Shown here one piece after another: positions 15,658 through 24,496 of a stretch of DNA of 64,000 nt; the first letter of the stretch is position 1, and the number at the start of each line of letters is the position of its first letter. Source of the stretch: JAJDFU01 sp964595955 (GTDB taxonomy: Bacteria; Bacteroidota; Bacteroidia; Chitinophagales; Saprospiraceae); contig CAZQSF010000005.1 in assembly GCA_964595955.1 (NCBI GenBank), positions 1-64,000 of the forward strand, in the 5' to 3' direction. The notes beneath the pieces were generated by a model. The model was not told the DNA's origin. It saw nothing but the letters and a program-made list of their open reading frames with translations, and did not search any database. The translations under genes were made by a program, and so were the position numbers.

Positions 15658-16893
15658 TCATAAACTCGGATTGACCGGCCCTTGTTCGGGCACCTCTTCT
15701 TGCGGAGTCGCAAAAGGCTCGGCCGGCGGCATGGGGGTGTAGCCGGTCGCCGGAGGATAAGTATTCATTTCAGGGGAAGACGGTTCGGAAGGCATCGGGG
15801 TAAAGGAGGTACCGAACATTTCGGTGTCGCTGCTTGCTACCTGATCTGCGGGCTGAGCGGAACCAGCCAAAAAGGCTCCACTGGCACTGCCGCCCCCGGG
15901 CATCACTTTTCCGAAGATGCTCGTGGCAAATTTGGCCGAAAAGCCGATCAGAAAGGAGACAAAGATCACGGTCCCGGCATTTTCGATGGCAAGGCCGGGA
16001 ACAACCTGCCAATCTACCAGCAAGTAGAGCAACAGAGCAAAAAGGGCACCGATAGCCGGCCGGATCTCCGACAGAAATCGATCAACATTGTATTCGAAGA
16101 CATTTTCGTCCTTGTCGATTTTGGAAAAAACACCTGCCAGATAACCCCCCAGAGCCCCCATGAGCATGACCACCCCGGAAATGAGCAGAGCGGTGAAGTA
16201 GGCTTCCCCTTGGGCGGGCACAGTGGGCAAGAACGGCTCCAGAATATTGAACATGAGAGAGTCTCTCCAGTAGGCATCGATTTCCTTGAACAAAAAGGGA
16301 GATACCGCAAACATGAGCACAACCAGGGCAACCATCAGCGATCGCAAGGTTCGGAAACGGTTGAGCTTGTTCACTTTGATCAGATATTCCTTTACCACAG
16401 CCAGACTGCGCTCGTGGATCAGCTGCCGCATGGCCGTGCGCAAGGCAGCCGGGCGGAGGCTGGGGTCCGTCTGGCTGGTCATGATCTCCTGAAGCCTACC
16501 GGCCTGAGGGGCTTGTTCCAACTCCAGCTTGGTCTTTAAGGTATGGGCGATTGTCTCTATGTAGGGGTCCGGTATGAATTCCAGGAGCAGTTTCTCCAGT
16601 TGCATGACCTGGGTACCCATCTCCAAGAGGGAAGGCGACTTGCTCTCCAGCCCTTTCTGGGTGGCTTCCAGAAGGGCAAGGGCGCGGGCGCGCTCTTCCT
16701 GCGGCAACACGTCCCCGATATGGTTGTCCAACTTCTGGAATTGAGTACTGACCTGGCTGAAGCGGTGCCGCAACTGCACCAGAATGTAATCCGTGTACTT
16801 CCAGTTCTTCTTCTTGCCCGAGTCTGAATCGGCGCTTTGCCATTTGGGTAGCTGCTTCGCCGTCGCGGCAGGGGGCCCATTAAACTCACTCAT
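15658..16893 (-). CDS. Membrane protein of unknown function with four TM helices
   Basis: I do not recognise this 411-residue protein. Residues 1-180 are soluble and helical with Gln/Glu/Leu heptad-like stretches, suggesting a coiled coil. Four hydrophobic segments follow at about 183-203, 232-256, 280-298 and 306-327. The last 75 residues are Pro/Ser/Glu-rich and look disordered, containing repeated MPxEP-like pieces (TPMPSEPSSP, TPMPPAEPFATP). The second and third helices are separated by KIDKDENVFEYNVDRFLSEIR. It sits between the RidA and sorbosone-dehydrogenase genes on the same strand, with gaps of about 90 and 70 bases, so co-transcription is possible. The start follows a plausible CAGGAG site. 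Confidence 0.8.
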   Translation of the reverse strand: MSEFNGPPAATAKQLPKWQSADSDSGKKKNWKYTDYILVQLRHRFSQVSTQFQKLDNHIGDVLPQEERARALALLEATQKGLESKSPSLLEMGTQVMQLEKLLLEFIPDPYIETIAHTLKTKLELEQAPQAGRLQEIMTSQTDPSLRPAALRTAMRQLIHERSLAVVKEYLIKVNKLNRFRTLRSLMVALVVLMFAVSPFLFKEIDAYWRDSLMFNILEPFLPTVPAQGEAYFTALLISGVVMLMGALGGYLAGVFSKIDKDENVFEYNVDRFLSEIRPAIGALFALLLYLLVDWQVVPGLAIENAGTVIFVSFLIGFSAKFATSIFGKVMPGGGSASGAFLAGSAQPADQVASSDTEMFGTSFTPMPSEPSSPEMNTYPPATGYTPMPPAEPFATPQEEVPEQGPVNPSL

Positions 16894-16984
16894 GCTCCTG
16901 TGGTTTCGCGTTTCAACAGTGTATAATCACTAAAAATATACAAATTTGTCCATTTGCCGGGATTGGCATTTTCCAACCCGTGTG

Positions 16985-17407
16985 CTAGCTACTCAGCGCG
17001 GCTATGCATTTGAGCTCAATGGCTATGGGGGTGGGCAGTGCGTCGATGCCTACGGTAGTGCGGCAGGGCTGGTGACTGGTAAAGTACTGCGCATAAATCC
17101 GGTTGAAGGTTTGAAAGTCACGCTCCATGTTAACCAAAAAGACCGTGATATCCACCAGGTCTTCCCAGCGGGCTCCCGAAGCCTCGAGCACGCGCTTAAC
17201 ATTTTGAAATACGCTGTGGCATTGGGCTTCAAAGTCAAAGGTTTCATAATTGCCGGCTCCCGTGCGCTTCAGACCGGGGACTTCATTGGTTTCCGGATCA
17301 CGCGGGCCGATCCCGGAAAGGAACAGGAGATTCCCTACCCGGCGGGCATGAGGATAAGCCCCAACCGGACGTGGAGCTCCACTGGCGTCTATGCTATTCT
17401 TCGACAT
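16985..17407 (-). CDS. RidA family protein (reactive enamine/imine deaminase-like)
   Basis: The 140-residue protein is a member of the YjgF/YER057c/UK114 (RidA) family. Conserved pieces are PVGAYPHARRVGNLLFLSG near the start, a central VFQNVKRVLEASGARWEDLV helix and the PCRTTVGIDALP motif near residue 118, where the Arg corresponds to the substrate-carboxylate-binding Arg of RidA. Archetypal RidA hydrolyses reactive 2-aminoacrylate; this longer form resembles the 2-aminomuconate-deaminase-like subgroup, so the true substrate is uncertain. The start at MSKNSIDASG leaves 25 bases after the recJ stop, so it is probably the second gene of a recJ-ridA operon. Confidence 0.85.
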   Translation of the reverse strand: MSKNSIDASGAPRPVGAYPHARRVGNLLFLSGIGPRDPETNEVPGLKRTGAGNYETFDFEAQCHSVFQNVKRVLEASGARWEDLVDITVFLVNMERDFQTFNRIYAQYFTSHQPCRTTVGIDALPTPIAIELKCIAALSS

Positions 17408-17432
17408 GGTTTTTGAGGAAAGGTACAAGTTT

Positions 17433-19157
17433 TCACAGTGCCGATGGGCGGATGTCTTTCAACATCGGGCGAATGCGGACTTCTTCCCGCCACCGGTCCT
17501 GGCTGAGGGTAAATGCGATATCCGCGGGCTTATTCCGGGCTATCCAGCTGTAGGCGTCTGCCATGCCGAACCCGATGGCTTCATAAGCCCGGCCGGCCTT
17601 GCTGGTCATGCACAGGCGAAGGTGCTCGTCTTTGAGGATGCGACTAAAACCGCTGTCCTTCACGCGGGCAACGGCGAATACCGGGTTTCGGTTTCCCGGC
17701 CCAAAAGGCGCAAATTGCCGGAGCTTGTTCATCAGCCCCGGGCCGATGTCATCCAAATCCAGAAAGGCCTCCACCTCGAGCTCCGGCTCCCTGGGTTCCG
17801 TGCCTTGCATCTCCTGTACTACCGATTCGAAGCGATCTCGAAAAGCTTCCAGGCATCCCGGTCTCAAGGTGAGGCCGGCGGCATGAGTGTGGCCTCCCCA
17901 ATTGTGCAGCAAATCGTCGCAGCGGGCCAGGGCTTTGTAAATATCCAAGCCGCCCACAGAGCGCGCCGAACCGGTGATTTTGCCATCGGCCCGGGTAAAA
18001 ACGATCGTGGGCCGATGCAGGCGTTCGGATACGCGGGAGGCCGCAATGCCCAACAGTCCTTTGTGCCAGTGCCGCTGGTAAAGCACTGCCGTGCAAGGGA
18101 AGGTCTCGGCCGACTGTTCAGCTGCCTGCTCGAGTGCTTCTCGCGAAATCCGCTGATCGTATTCCCGCCGGATCCGGTTTCGCTGGTCCAATTCGCGAGC
18201 CCACGCCTGGGCCCGGCTTTCGTCGGTTTCGATCATCAGCCGCACGGCCAGATCCGCATCGGCCATACGCCCGGCCGCATTGATGCGCGGGCCGATCCCA
18301 AAAACTATATCGCTGATGGTGTAAGGCGCCGTTCGTTCGCTGACCGACCAGAGGGCCCGAAGGCCTGGTCTGCAGGTCTTTTGCATAGCTTCCAGCCCCA
18401 GGTGAGCAAGCACGCGGTTTTCACCTGTGAGAGGCACGATGTCGCAGGCCAGGCTGGTCACAACCAGGTCCAACAGGGAGGTCAGCTCGCCATCCACCGC
18501 TTCGCCCTCTTTGTCGACATAGGCCTGGCAAAGCTTGAAAGCCAAGGCACAGGCACTGAGCTCCCGGTATGGGTAAGTTGCATCAGCACGCTTGGGATCC
18601 AGAACGGCTTCTGCTTCGGGCAGGGCCTCGCCCGCTTCGTGATGGTCGCAAATGATGAGGTCTATGCCCATCTGACGAGCCCGACGGGCCAAATCTACAG
18701 CCCGAATGCCACAGTCCAGGACCAGCATGAGGCTGCAGCCCCTGTTCTGAGCCGCCTCAAGGCCTTTGGCCGAAAGGCCGTACCCTTCCCGGTAGCGGTC
18801 GGGCAGATAGAAATCGAGATGGGGCGTTCGCAACCGGAGAAATTCCCACATCAGGGCTACGGAGGTCGTGCCGTCTACATCGTAATCGCCGTATAACAGG
18901 ATGCCCTCACGCCGCCGGATCGCCTTTTGCAGGCGGTGGACCGCCTTTTCCATATCCCGCATGGAAAAGGGATCGTGCAGATGGGACCAGCCGGGCCGAA
19001 AAAACCGCTTGGCCGACGCATAGTCCGAAATGCCGCGATTGATCAGAAGCCGGCAAAGCAAGGGATGAATGCCCAATTGTTGCTGCAGCGCTTGCACCGC
19101 AGGCTCATCCGGGCGGAGTAGCGTCCATCTTTTTCTCGGTTTTGGTTGTTCGGCCAT
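17433..19157 (-). CDS. recJ: Single-stranded-DNA-specific exonuclease RecJ
   Basis: RecJ degrades single-stranded DNA 5' to 3' in recombination, mismatch and base-excision repair. The 574-residue protein carries the DHH-family motifs: DYDVDGTTS at 91-99, LVLDCGIR near 146-153, DHHEAGE at 171-177, and the DHHA1 motif GGHTHAAGLTL in the second domain, followed by an OB-fold C-terminal region. Length matches the family. The ATG at MAEQPKPRKRW was chosen; the longer frame runs into the divergent TonB gene region and has no similarity. Confidence 0.95.
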   Translation of the reverse strand: MAEQPKPRKRWTLLRPDEPAVQALQQQLGIHPLLCRLLINRGISDYASAKRFFRPGWSHLHDPFSMRDMEKAVHRLQKAIRRREGILLYGDYDVDGTTSVALMWEFLRLRTPHLDFYLPDRYREGYGLSAKGLEAAQNRGCSLMLVLDCGIRAVDLARRARQMGIDLIICDHHEAGEALPEAEAVLDPKRADATYPYRELSACALAFKLCQAYVDKEGEAVDGELTSLLDLVVTSLACDIVPLTGENRVLAHLGLEAMQKTCRPGLRALWSVSERTAPYTISDIVFGIGPRINAAGRMADADLAVRLMIETDESRAQAWARELDQRNRIRREYDQRISREALEQAAEQSAETFPCTAVLYQRHWHKGLLGIAASRVSERLHRPTIVFTRADGKITGSARSVGGLDIYKALARCDDLLHNWGGHTHAAGLTLRPGCLEAFRDRFESVVQEMQGTEPREPELEVEAFLDLDDIGPGLMNKLRQFAPFGPGNRNPVFAVARVKDSGFSRILKDEHLRLCMTSKAGRAYEAIGFGMADAYSWIARNKPADIAFTLSQDRWREEVRIRPMLKDIRPSAL

Positions 19158-19295
19158 GGCTTTGGAATTTCCCTCGCGATTAATCGAAAGATCCTGAAAC
19201 TCAATTTGCTTTGGCCTTCGTTGTATTACATGGGAGTCGCTTTCCGCTAAAAATCCACACTCGAATTGCATTTTTCCCGCGCAAAAAATGATCCT

Positions 19296-21644
19296 ATGCG
19301 CATGCGCTTTCCATGGGCTGTTTTCCTGCTTTGGGTACCCGCTTTCCAAGCGGCCGCACAAGTCGAGATCGAGTTGGAGGTTGAGGTAGTGGACGAAGAA
19401 ACGGGCGAGCCGCTCGTCGGTGCGAACGTAATGGTTACCTCCTTGGGAAAGGGAACCATCACCGACGAGTACGGAAAAGCCACTCTGAGGCTGCCGGCGG
19501 GAGACAGCTGCACCCTTGGGCTCGGCTATGTGGGCTACCAGCCTCTGGAGCTGCGCATTTTCCTCGATCGGGATCGGTCTTTGCAGCTAAGCATGCGCAC
19601 GGGTGTCTCTCTGGAAGAAGTATTGGTCTTGGGGCATTCCGATCAAGGGGGGCTGCGGACACCCGAAATGAGCGTGGAAGAGCTCAGCTCGTCGGAGGTT
19701 GCACTCCTACCCCTCATTCTCGGCGAACGCGATCTGTTGAAAGCCCTCCAACTCAAACCCGGAATTCCCTCCGGATCGGAAGGCAACAACGGCTTCTTCG
19801 TTCGCGGCGGCGGCAACGACCAAAACTTGTTCTTGCTGGACGGGGCGCCCGTTTTTTCCCCTACGCATTTGTTTGGCTTTTTCAGCACCTTCCATACCGA
19901 TGCCATCGAAGGCCTGAAATTGTACAAGGGAGGATTTCCCCCTCGCTATGGAGGCCGACTGTCCTCCATTGTGGAGGTTTCGGCACGGGCCGGCGACCGC
20001 GAATCTTTTCACGGACAGGGCGGTATCGGCTTGCTTTCCAGCCGGCTGCTGGTTGAAGGGCCGCTCAAAAAGGAAAAGGCCTCCTTTATAGTCTCCGGCC
20101 GGCGAACCTATATCGACCTCTTCACCCGGCCCATCAACGCGGCCAATCGAGACCGGGAAGATTTCGAGCCCATTCCGAATTACAACTTTTACGACCTCCA
20201 GGCCAAACTCAGCTGGAAGCCCAACGAAAAGGACGCCTTCAGCTGGACGGGGTTCTTCGGGCGCGACCAATTTAAACTGGGGGAAAGCGAGTTCGACTTC
20301 CGGTACCGTTGGGGCAATGCGGCGACTTCCCTTCGCTGGAACCGACTGCTCAGCAACACACTCAGCGCGAACAACACCCTTTCGTACTCCAACTACAACT
20401 ACGGCATCACCAACGAGATCACCGGCTTCAACTTCTTCGTCGGATCAGACATCACCAACACAAGCGCCAAAACCGACTGGACCTGGCAGGCCCACCCGAA
20501 GCACTTGCTTCGGTTTGGAGCCACGATGGGCCTGAATTGGTTTACTGTGGGGCGGGTGCGCGGCGCCGACGACCAGGGCGATGTCGAGTTCGATGCCGGC
20601 CAGAGTTTTCGGGCTTTCGATTGGGCCGCCTACGTGTCCGATGAATGGCAGATCAGCTCGCGCCTGAGCAGCGTATTGGGCTTTCGCTGGAGCGGCTTTA
20701 CCCAGGGTGGGGTGGTTTATCAGGCCGCCGAACCCCGGATCAACCTAAATTTCGAATGGACCCCTTCCTTTTCTCTGAAAGCCAGTTATGCGCGCATGGT
20801 CCAGCCCCTTCACCTGGTATCTACAGGGGCTGTAGCCCTGCCCACCGACATCTGGTACCCCTCCTCGCCCGAAGTGCGGCCCCAGGCTGCCGACCAGGTG
20901 GCAGCCGGCATGGTTTGGAACCTGCGGCCGGGCTGGTGGCTTACTGCCGAGGCCTACTACAAGCGCCTTCATCGACTGCTCGATTTTGTGGATGGAGCCG
21001 AACTTTTCGGTAATCCAAACCTGCAGGAAGAGTTTGCCATCGGGCGGGGCGAAGCCTATGGCATGGAATGGAGCCTGGAGAAAAAGAGTGGAAAGACCCG
21101 GGGCTGGATCGGCTACACCCTGGCTTTCACCCAACGCGGCGACTTCAGCCCCCTTGCCCCGGAAGCTACCTTTTCACAGCAGGGCTTTTTCTCCCCCATT
21201 TACGACCGCAGGCACGATCTTTCCGTCGTACTCATGCACGAATTCAGCAAGCGTTTCGCGCTGTCCGCAACCTTTGTGTATGGGTCGGGCGACCTGCGCT
21301 GGCTGCCCGTAGGGCGCACAACCTTCCAGGATATTCCGGGTGCCGTTTTCGAATCCATTGTACCGGTTTTCGGAGACCGCAATACCTACCGGCTGCCCCC
21401 CTACCACCGGCTGGACCTGGGGTGTACCTACAAGTTTTTTCCGGAATGGGGCGAACACGAGTTGAGCTTCACCCTGGTAAACGCCTACAACCGCCGAAAT
21501 GCCTATTTCGTCTACTTCAAACTGGAAACCCGCGAAGTGACGGATCCGAACAACAATACCTTTGAGATCCCCGTCGACATTCATCCCCGGCAGGTCTCTC
21601 TTTTTCCCGTTATTCCTTCACTGTCCTGGAATTTCAAGTTTTAG
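19296..21644 (+). CDS. TonB-dependent receptor with carboxypeptidase-regulatory-like N-terminal domain
   Basis: This 782-residue outer-membrane receptor begins with a signal peptide (MRMRFPWAVFLLWVPAFQ). An Ig-like CarboxypepD_reg domain follows (VDEETGEPLVGANVMVTSLG to about residue 100), then a plug domain containing GNNGFFVRGGGNDQNLFLLD, then a 22-strand beta barrel ending in an aromatic residue (LSWNFKF). The N-terminal domain is typical of Bacteroidota receptors. Such proteins import scarce nutrients using TonB energy. It pairs with the DUF4249 lipoprotein two bases downstream, an arrangement seen widely in the phylum. The ligand cannot be inferred. An upstream TTG would add 10 residues; the ATG is preferred. 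Confidence 0.9.
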   Translation: MRMRFPWAVFLLWVPAFQAAAQVEIELEVEVVDEETGEPLVGANVMVTSLGKGTITDEYGKATLRLPAGDSCTLGLGYVGYQPLELRIFLDRDRSLQLSMRTGVSLEEVLVLGHSDQGGLRTPEMSVEELSSSEVALLPLILGERDLLKALQLKPGIPSGSEGNNGFFVRGGGNDQNLFLLDGAPVFSPTHLFGFFSTFHTDAIEGLKLYKGGFPPRYGGRLSSIVEVSARAGDRESFHGQGGIGLLSSRLLVEGPLKKEKASFIVSGRRTYIDLFTRPINAANRDREDFEPIPNYNFYDLQAKLSWKPNEKDAFSWTGFFGRDQFKLGESEFDFRYRWGNAATSLRWNRLLSNTLSANNTLSYSNYNYGITNEITGFNFFVGSDITNTSAKTDWTWQAHPKHLLRFGATMGLNWFTVGRVRGADDQGDVEFDAGQSFRAFDWAAYVSDEWQISSRLSSVLGFRWSGFTQGGVVYQAAEPRINLNFEWTPSFSLKASYARMVQPLHLVSTGAVALPTDIWYPSSPEVRPQAADQVAAGMVWNLRPGWWLTAEAYYKRLHRLLDFVDGAELFGNPNLQEEFAIGRGEAYGMEWSLEKKSGKTRGWIGYTLAFTQRGDFSPLAPEATFSQQGFFSPIYDRRHDLSVVLMHEFSKRFALSATFVYGSGDLRWLPVGRTTFQDIPGAVFESIVPVFGDRNTYRLPPYHRLDLGCTYKFFPEWGEHELSFTLVNAYNRRNAYFVYFKLETREVTDPNNNTFEIPVDIHPRQVSLFPVIPSLSWNFKF

Positions 21645-21646
21645 CT

Positions 21647-22486
21647 ATGCCATCCTATCGCTATTTTATTCCGATGCTTTTTTTCCTGCTGGCTTGCGAG
21701 TTGGAGCAGGATATAGAGGTGCAACTGCCGGCCTACGAGGAACAACTGGTCGTGGAATGCTACCTGGAGGCGGGCAAGCCCTATGCGCTATTGCTCAGTC
21801 GATCGGCCCCTTTCGCATCCGCTTTCCCCAGTCAAAACGATCAATACCTCGAAAATATCCTGGAGGACAGCGCCCAGGTGATGATCCTGGCCGCGGGGGA
21901 TACTATCCATTTGGAGAACGAATGGTACTTCGACCCCGACCAAAGGCGCCTGTACAACTATCGCACAGCCGATCGGCTGGTCCCTGAAACAGACGGGCTG
22001 GAATTTCAGCTGTTCATCCGTGCGCGCGACGGCCAGCAAGTGAGGGGAAGTACCCGGATGCTGCCGGCAATCCGCCTGGACAGCCTGGTGGCCGAACCCT
22101 TGGAAGAGGATACTCTTTTTCGGGTACTGAGCTACTTTTCGGACAAGCCGCAGGAAAACAACTTCTACCGCTGGTTGGCCCATAAAAATAGCCTGGACAG
22201 CCTGCCCAGTGCCGACATTAACGTAAACGACCAGGTGCTGGTCACCGAACAGGCGGTTTTTTCCACCAATTACAACTTTAGCCGGGGCGATACGGTGATC
22301 TCCACGCTCTACCACATCGAAGAAGCCTACTACCGCTTTCTGCAAAGCTTGAGCCAGGCGAAACAGGGCAACGGAAATCCGTTTGCACAGCCCAGCCCCA
22401 TTTTGTCGAACGTTAGCGGCGACCGGCAGCCAATCGGCATCTTCACGACCCTCCGCCAGGACCGCATGCAATTGGTGATCCCCTGA
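21647..22486 (+). CDS. DUF4249 family lipoprotein, partner of the TonB-dependent receptor
   Basis: The 279-residue protein has a lipobox (MLFFLLACELEQ, Cys near residue 17) and then the DUF4249 opening pattern with LVVECYLEAGKPYALLLSRSAPF (given in part) and a DTIHLEN strand region, rich in beta structure. DUF4249 proteins are almost always encoded beside a TonB-dependent receptor and probably act as its surface or periplasmic lipoprotein partner; their ligand specificity is unknown. It begins two bases after the receptor stop, so the pair is translationally linked. A strong hairpin follows the stop. Confidence 0.85.
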   Translation: MPSYRYFIPMLFFLLACELEQDIEVQLPAYEEQLVVECYLEAGKPYALLLSRSAPFASAFPSQNDQYLENILEDSAQVMILAAGDTIHLENEWYFDPDQRRLYNYRTADRLVPETDGLEFQLFIRARDGQQVRGSTRMLPAIRLDSLVAEPLEEDTLFRVLSYFSDKPQENNFYRWLAHKNSLDSLPSADINVNDQVLVTEQAVFSTNYNFSRGDTVISTLYHIEEAYYRFLQSLSQAKQGNGNPFAQPSPILSNVSGDRQPIGIFTTLRQDRMQLVIP

Positions 22487-22491
22487 AACGA

Positions 22492-22526
22492 GAAATCCCG
22501 GAGCCGTTTGTCGGCTCCGGGATTTC
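22492..22526. terminator. Bidirectional terminator hairpin between DUF4249 and the OmpA lipoprotein
   Basis: A perfect 15-base stem (GAAATCCCGGAGCCG and its complement) encloses the loop TTTGT. It begins six bases after the DUF4249 stop and lies between converging genes, so it can serve both. The T tracts are short (TTTC). Confidence 0.7.
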
Positions 22527-22557
22527 AATCAGAACGGGTAGGCGTTCCGACCGTGAA

Positions 22558-23325
22558 TTAGTCTTCCATTTCATCCAGCAACGGACCGATGTTGGTGTCC
22601 GGCAGGATGACGGTGCGACGGTTCTTCGAGCGGCCTTCCGAAGTGTCGTTGGTAGCCTCGGGCATGTACTCGCCGCGGCCGATAGCAGCAACCTGGCTGG
22701 GATCCACGCCCTGGCCGATCAGGTAGCGAACCACACCCATGGCGCGGTTAACGCTCAACTGCCAGTTGTCCATTCCGGAGTCCGCAGAGTACTTCTTATC
22801 GTCGGTGTGGCCTTCAACCAATACGCGGATCTTGGAGTTGGTCTTCATTTTCTCGGCCAGTTCCTTGAGGGCATCGCGCTCAGCTCTCGACAGGCTGGAA
22901 GATCCCGTGCGGTATTGGAGGTCTTCGTCCGTCATGAGGTAGAGGCGGCCGTCGCGACGATCCATTTTCAAGCCGCTGGCTTCATAGGCTTCGAACATGC
23001 CGTTGAGCTCGTCCTTAAGCTTGGTGAGTTGCTCTTCGGTGAGATCGAGTTTGCGGCGTACTTCAGCCATTTTGGTGTCGTACTCTTTGAGGTCGGCGCG
23101 AAGTCCCTCGATCTGTTCGGTCATCTTCGTCTTTTCGGTTTCGAACTCCTCTTTGAGCTGCATGTTCATCTCTTCCAGGTTTTTCACCTGAGCTTGAGTT
23201 TCGGCCAGTGCCTGGTCGGTTTGTTCTTTTGCAGCGGCGAGTTCGTTGTACTTTTTCTTGGACACACAGGCCGAGAAAGAGCCTGCCACCATTACCAATA
23301 CAAGAAGGTGTACTATCAGACGCAT
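22558..23325 (-). CDS. Coiled-coil OmpA family lipoprotein
   Basis: The 255-residue protein has a lipoprotein signal (VAGSFSAC, Cys near residue 20), then a coiled coil over about residues 27-110 full of Glu/Lys/Leu heptads, then an OmpA domain. The OmpA motif VLVEGHTDDKKY with paired Asp and the closing GRSKNRRTVIL are both present. It probably links the outer membrane to peptidoglycan, as Pal-type proteins do, with the coiled coil as spacer; C-terminal acidic residues end the chain. It has its own leader of roughly 110 bases behind a good -7 element. Confidence 0.88.
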   Translation of the reverse strand: MRLIVHLLVLVMVAGSFSACVSKKKYNELAAAKEQTDQALAETQAQVKNLEEMNMQLKEEFETEKTKMTEQIEGLRADLKEYDTKMAEVRRKLDLTEEQLTKLKDELNGMFEAYEASGLKMDRRDGRLYLMTDEDLQYRTGSSSLSRAERDALKELAEKMKTNSKIRVLVEGHTDDKKYSADSGMDNWQLSVNRAMGVVRYLIGQGVDPSQVAAIGRGEYMPEATNDTSEGRSKNRRTVILPDTNIGPLLDEMED

Positions 23326-23442
23326 GTTGGTTAGTTTAAATTATGAAATATGTGCGTTTAGGCTTCAAAAGTGGAGATGTGCCTGCATTCCTTTGTTTAC
23401 AGGCTGTTACGTCGCAAAGCAAGGCAGAATTTTCGAATAAAG

Positions 23443-23450
23443 CAAAGATA
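23443..23450 (-). promoter_or_regulatory. -7 element for the OmpA lipoprotein gene
   Basis: TATCTTTG on the minus strand matches the Bacteroidota -7 consensus exactly and lies about 118 bases upstream of the start codon. A TTG at the right distance is not evident, so only the -7 half is called. The spacer to the divergent hydrolase gene otherwise holds only that gene's promoter. Confidence 0.5.
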
Positions 23451-23565
23451 ACCCCAATTTTATTAGGCCTTGCTCGACCTCGGAAAGGCGACCACGCAGG
23501 CCGATCGCCCAAAAGCTGAACAGCCCGTACTTTAGTGTGCCTTGGAAACGATGCGGGGGCGCCGA

Positions 23566-23596
23566 TTGGGGTAAGACGCGAAAAACGCTATTTTTG
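23566..23596 (+). promoter_or_regulatory. Promoter of the alpha/beta hydrolase gene
   Basis: TTG, a 20-base spacer and TATTTTTG match the Bacteroidota promoter consensus. Transcription would begin near base 23603, about 50 bases before the start codon. Confidence 0.7.
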
Positions 23597-23653
23597 CTTC
23601 GATCGCATGTTTCAGGCAGCCCTCAATAGGACCTGCTGCGGCAGCATACCACG

Positions 23654-24433
23654 ATGAAGTACGACGTCCAAGAAGAAGGTAAGTTCAAATACATCGAAAC
23701 GGGCCACGGCGAGGAGAACCTGTTGTTGCTGCACGGCTTATTCGGCGCGCTCAGCAACTTCAAAGACATCATCCGGCATTTTTCGACCACCCATAATGTC
23801 GTAGTCCCCATCCTCCCCATTTTCGAGATGCCCATCCGAAAAGTATCTGTAACGGGTCTGGTCGACTACGTAGCCGACTTTGCGGATTACAAGCAATACG
23901 ACCAGGTGCATGTACTCGGTAATTCGCTGGGTGGCCACATCGCCTTGCTGTTTGCTTTGGCCCATCCCGAAAAGGTTCGTTCCATTATTCTGACCGGGAG
24001 CTCGGGCCTTTTCGAAAGTGCTATGGGTACTTCCTTCCCCAAGCGGGGCGACTACGATTACATACGCGTAAAGACCGAAGGTACTTTTTACGACCCCGAC
24101 GTGGCCACCAAAGAACTGGTGGACGAGGTCTATGATATCGTCAATGACCGAAACAAAGCCATTCGCATTATTGCCACGGCCAAATCGGCCGTTCGGCACA
24201 ACCTGGCCGACAAGCTGCATCAGGTAGACGTACCCACCCTGTTGGTTTGGGGTCGCGACGATCAGATCACGCCGGCTTTTGTGGGCGAGCAGTTTCAAAA
24301 ACTCATTAAAAACTCCCAACTCATCTTTCTGGATAAATGCGGCCATGCTCCCATGATGGAGCATCCCAAACTCTTTAACCAGTACCTGGAGGAGTTTCTC
24401 CAGGGCGTGGAAGCCGAAGAGGTTAGCGAATAA
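23654..24433 (+). CDS. Alpha/beta fold hydrolase
   Basis: The 259-residue enzyme has the complete alpha/beta-hydrolase triad: nucleophile elbow GNSLGGH with Ser near 91, acid in WGRDDQITP near 202, and His in CGHAPMMEHP near 231. The oxyanion region is LLLLHGLFGALSNF near 25-38. It resembles the MhpC/2-hydroxymuconate-semialdehyde-hydrolase-like esterase group that is common in Bacteroidota, with no signal peptide, so it acts in the cytoplasm. The natural substrate cannot be told from sequence. It stands alone behind a consensus promoter; the M1 peptidase gene starts 63 bases downstream. Confidence 0.85.
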   Translation: MKYDVQEEGKFKYIETGHGEENLLLLHGLFGALSNFKDIIRHFSTTHNVVVPILPIFEMPIRKVSVTGLVDYVADFADYKQYDQVHVLGNSLGGHIALLFALAHPEKVRSIILTGSSGLFESAMGTSFPKRGDYDYIRVKTEGTFYDPDVATKELVDEVYDIVNDRNKAIRIIATAKSAVRHNLADKLHQVDVPTLLVWGRDDQITPAFVGEQFQKLIKNSQLIFLDKCGHAPMMEHPKLFNQYLEEFLQGVEAEEVSE

Positions 24434-24496
24434 CGCTATGCCCCGTTCGGCCTGTTCAGGATGTACATGGGCGTCATTTAAATTCGTATCCTCGGG

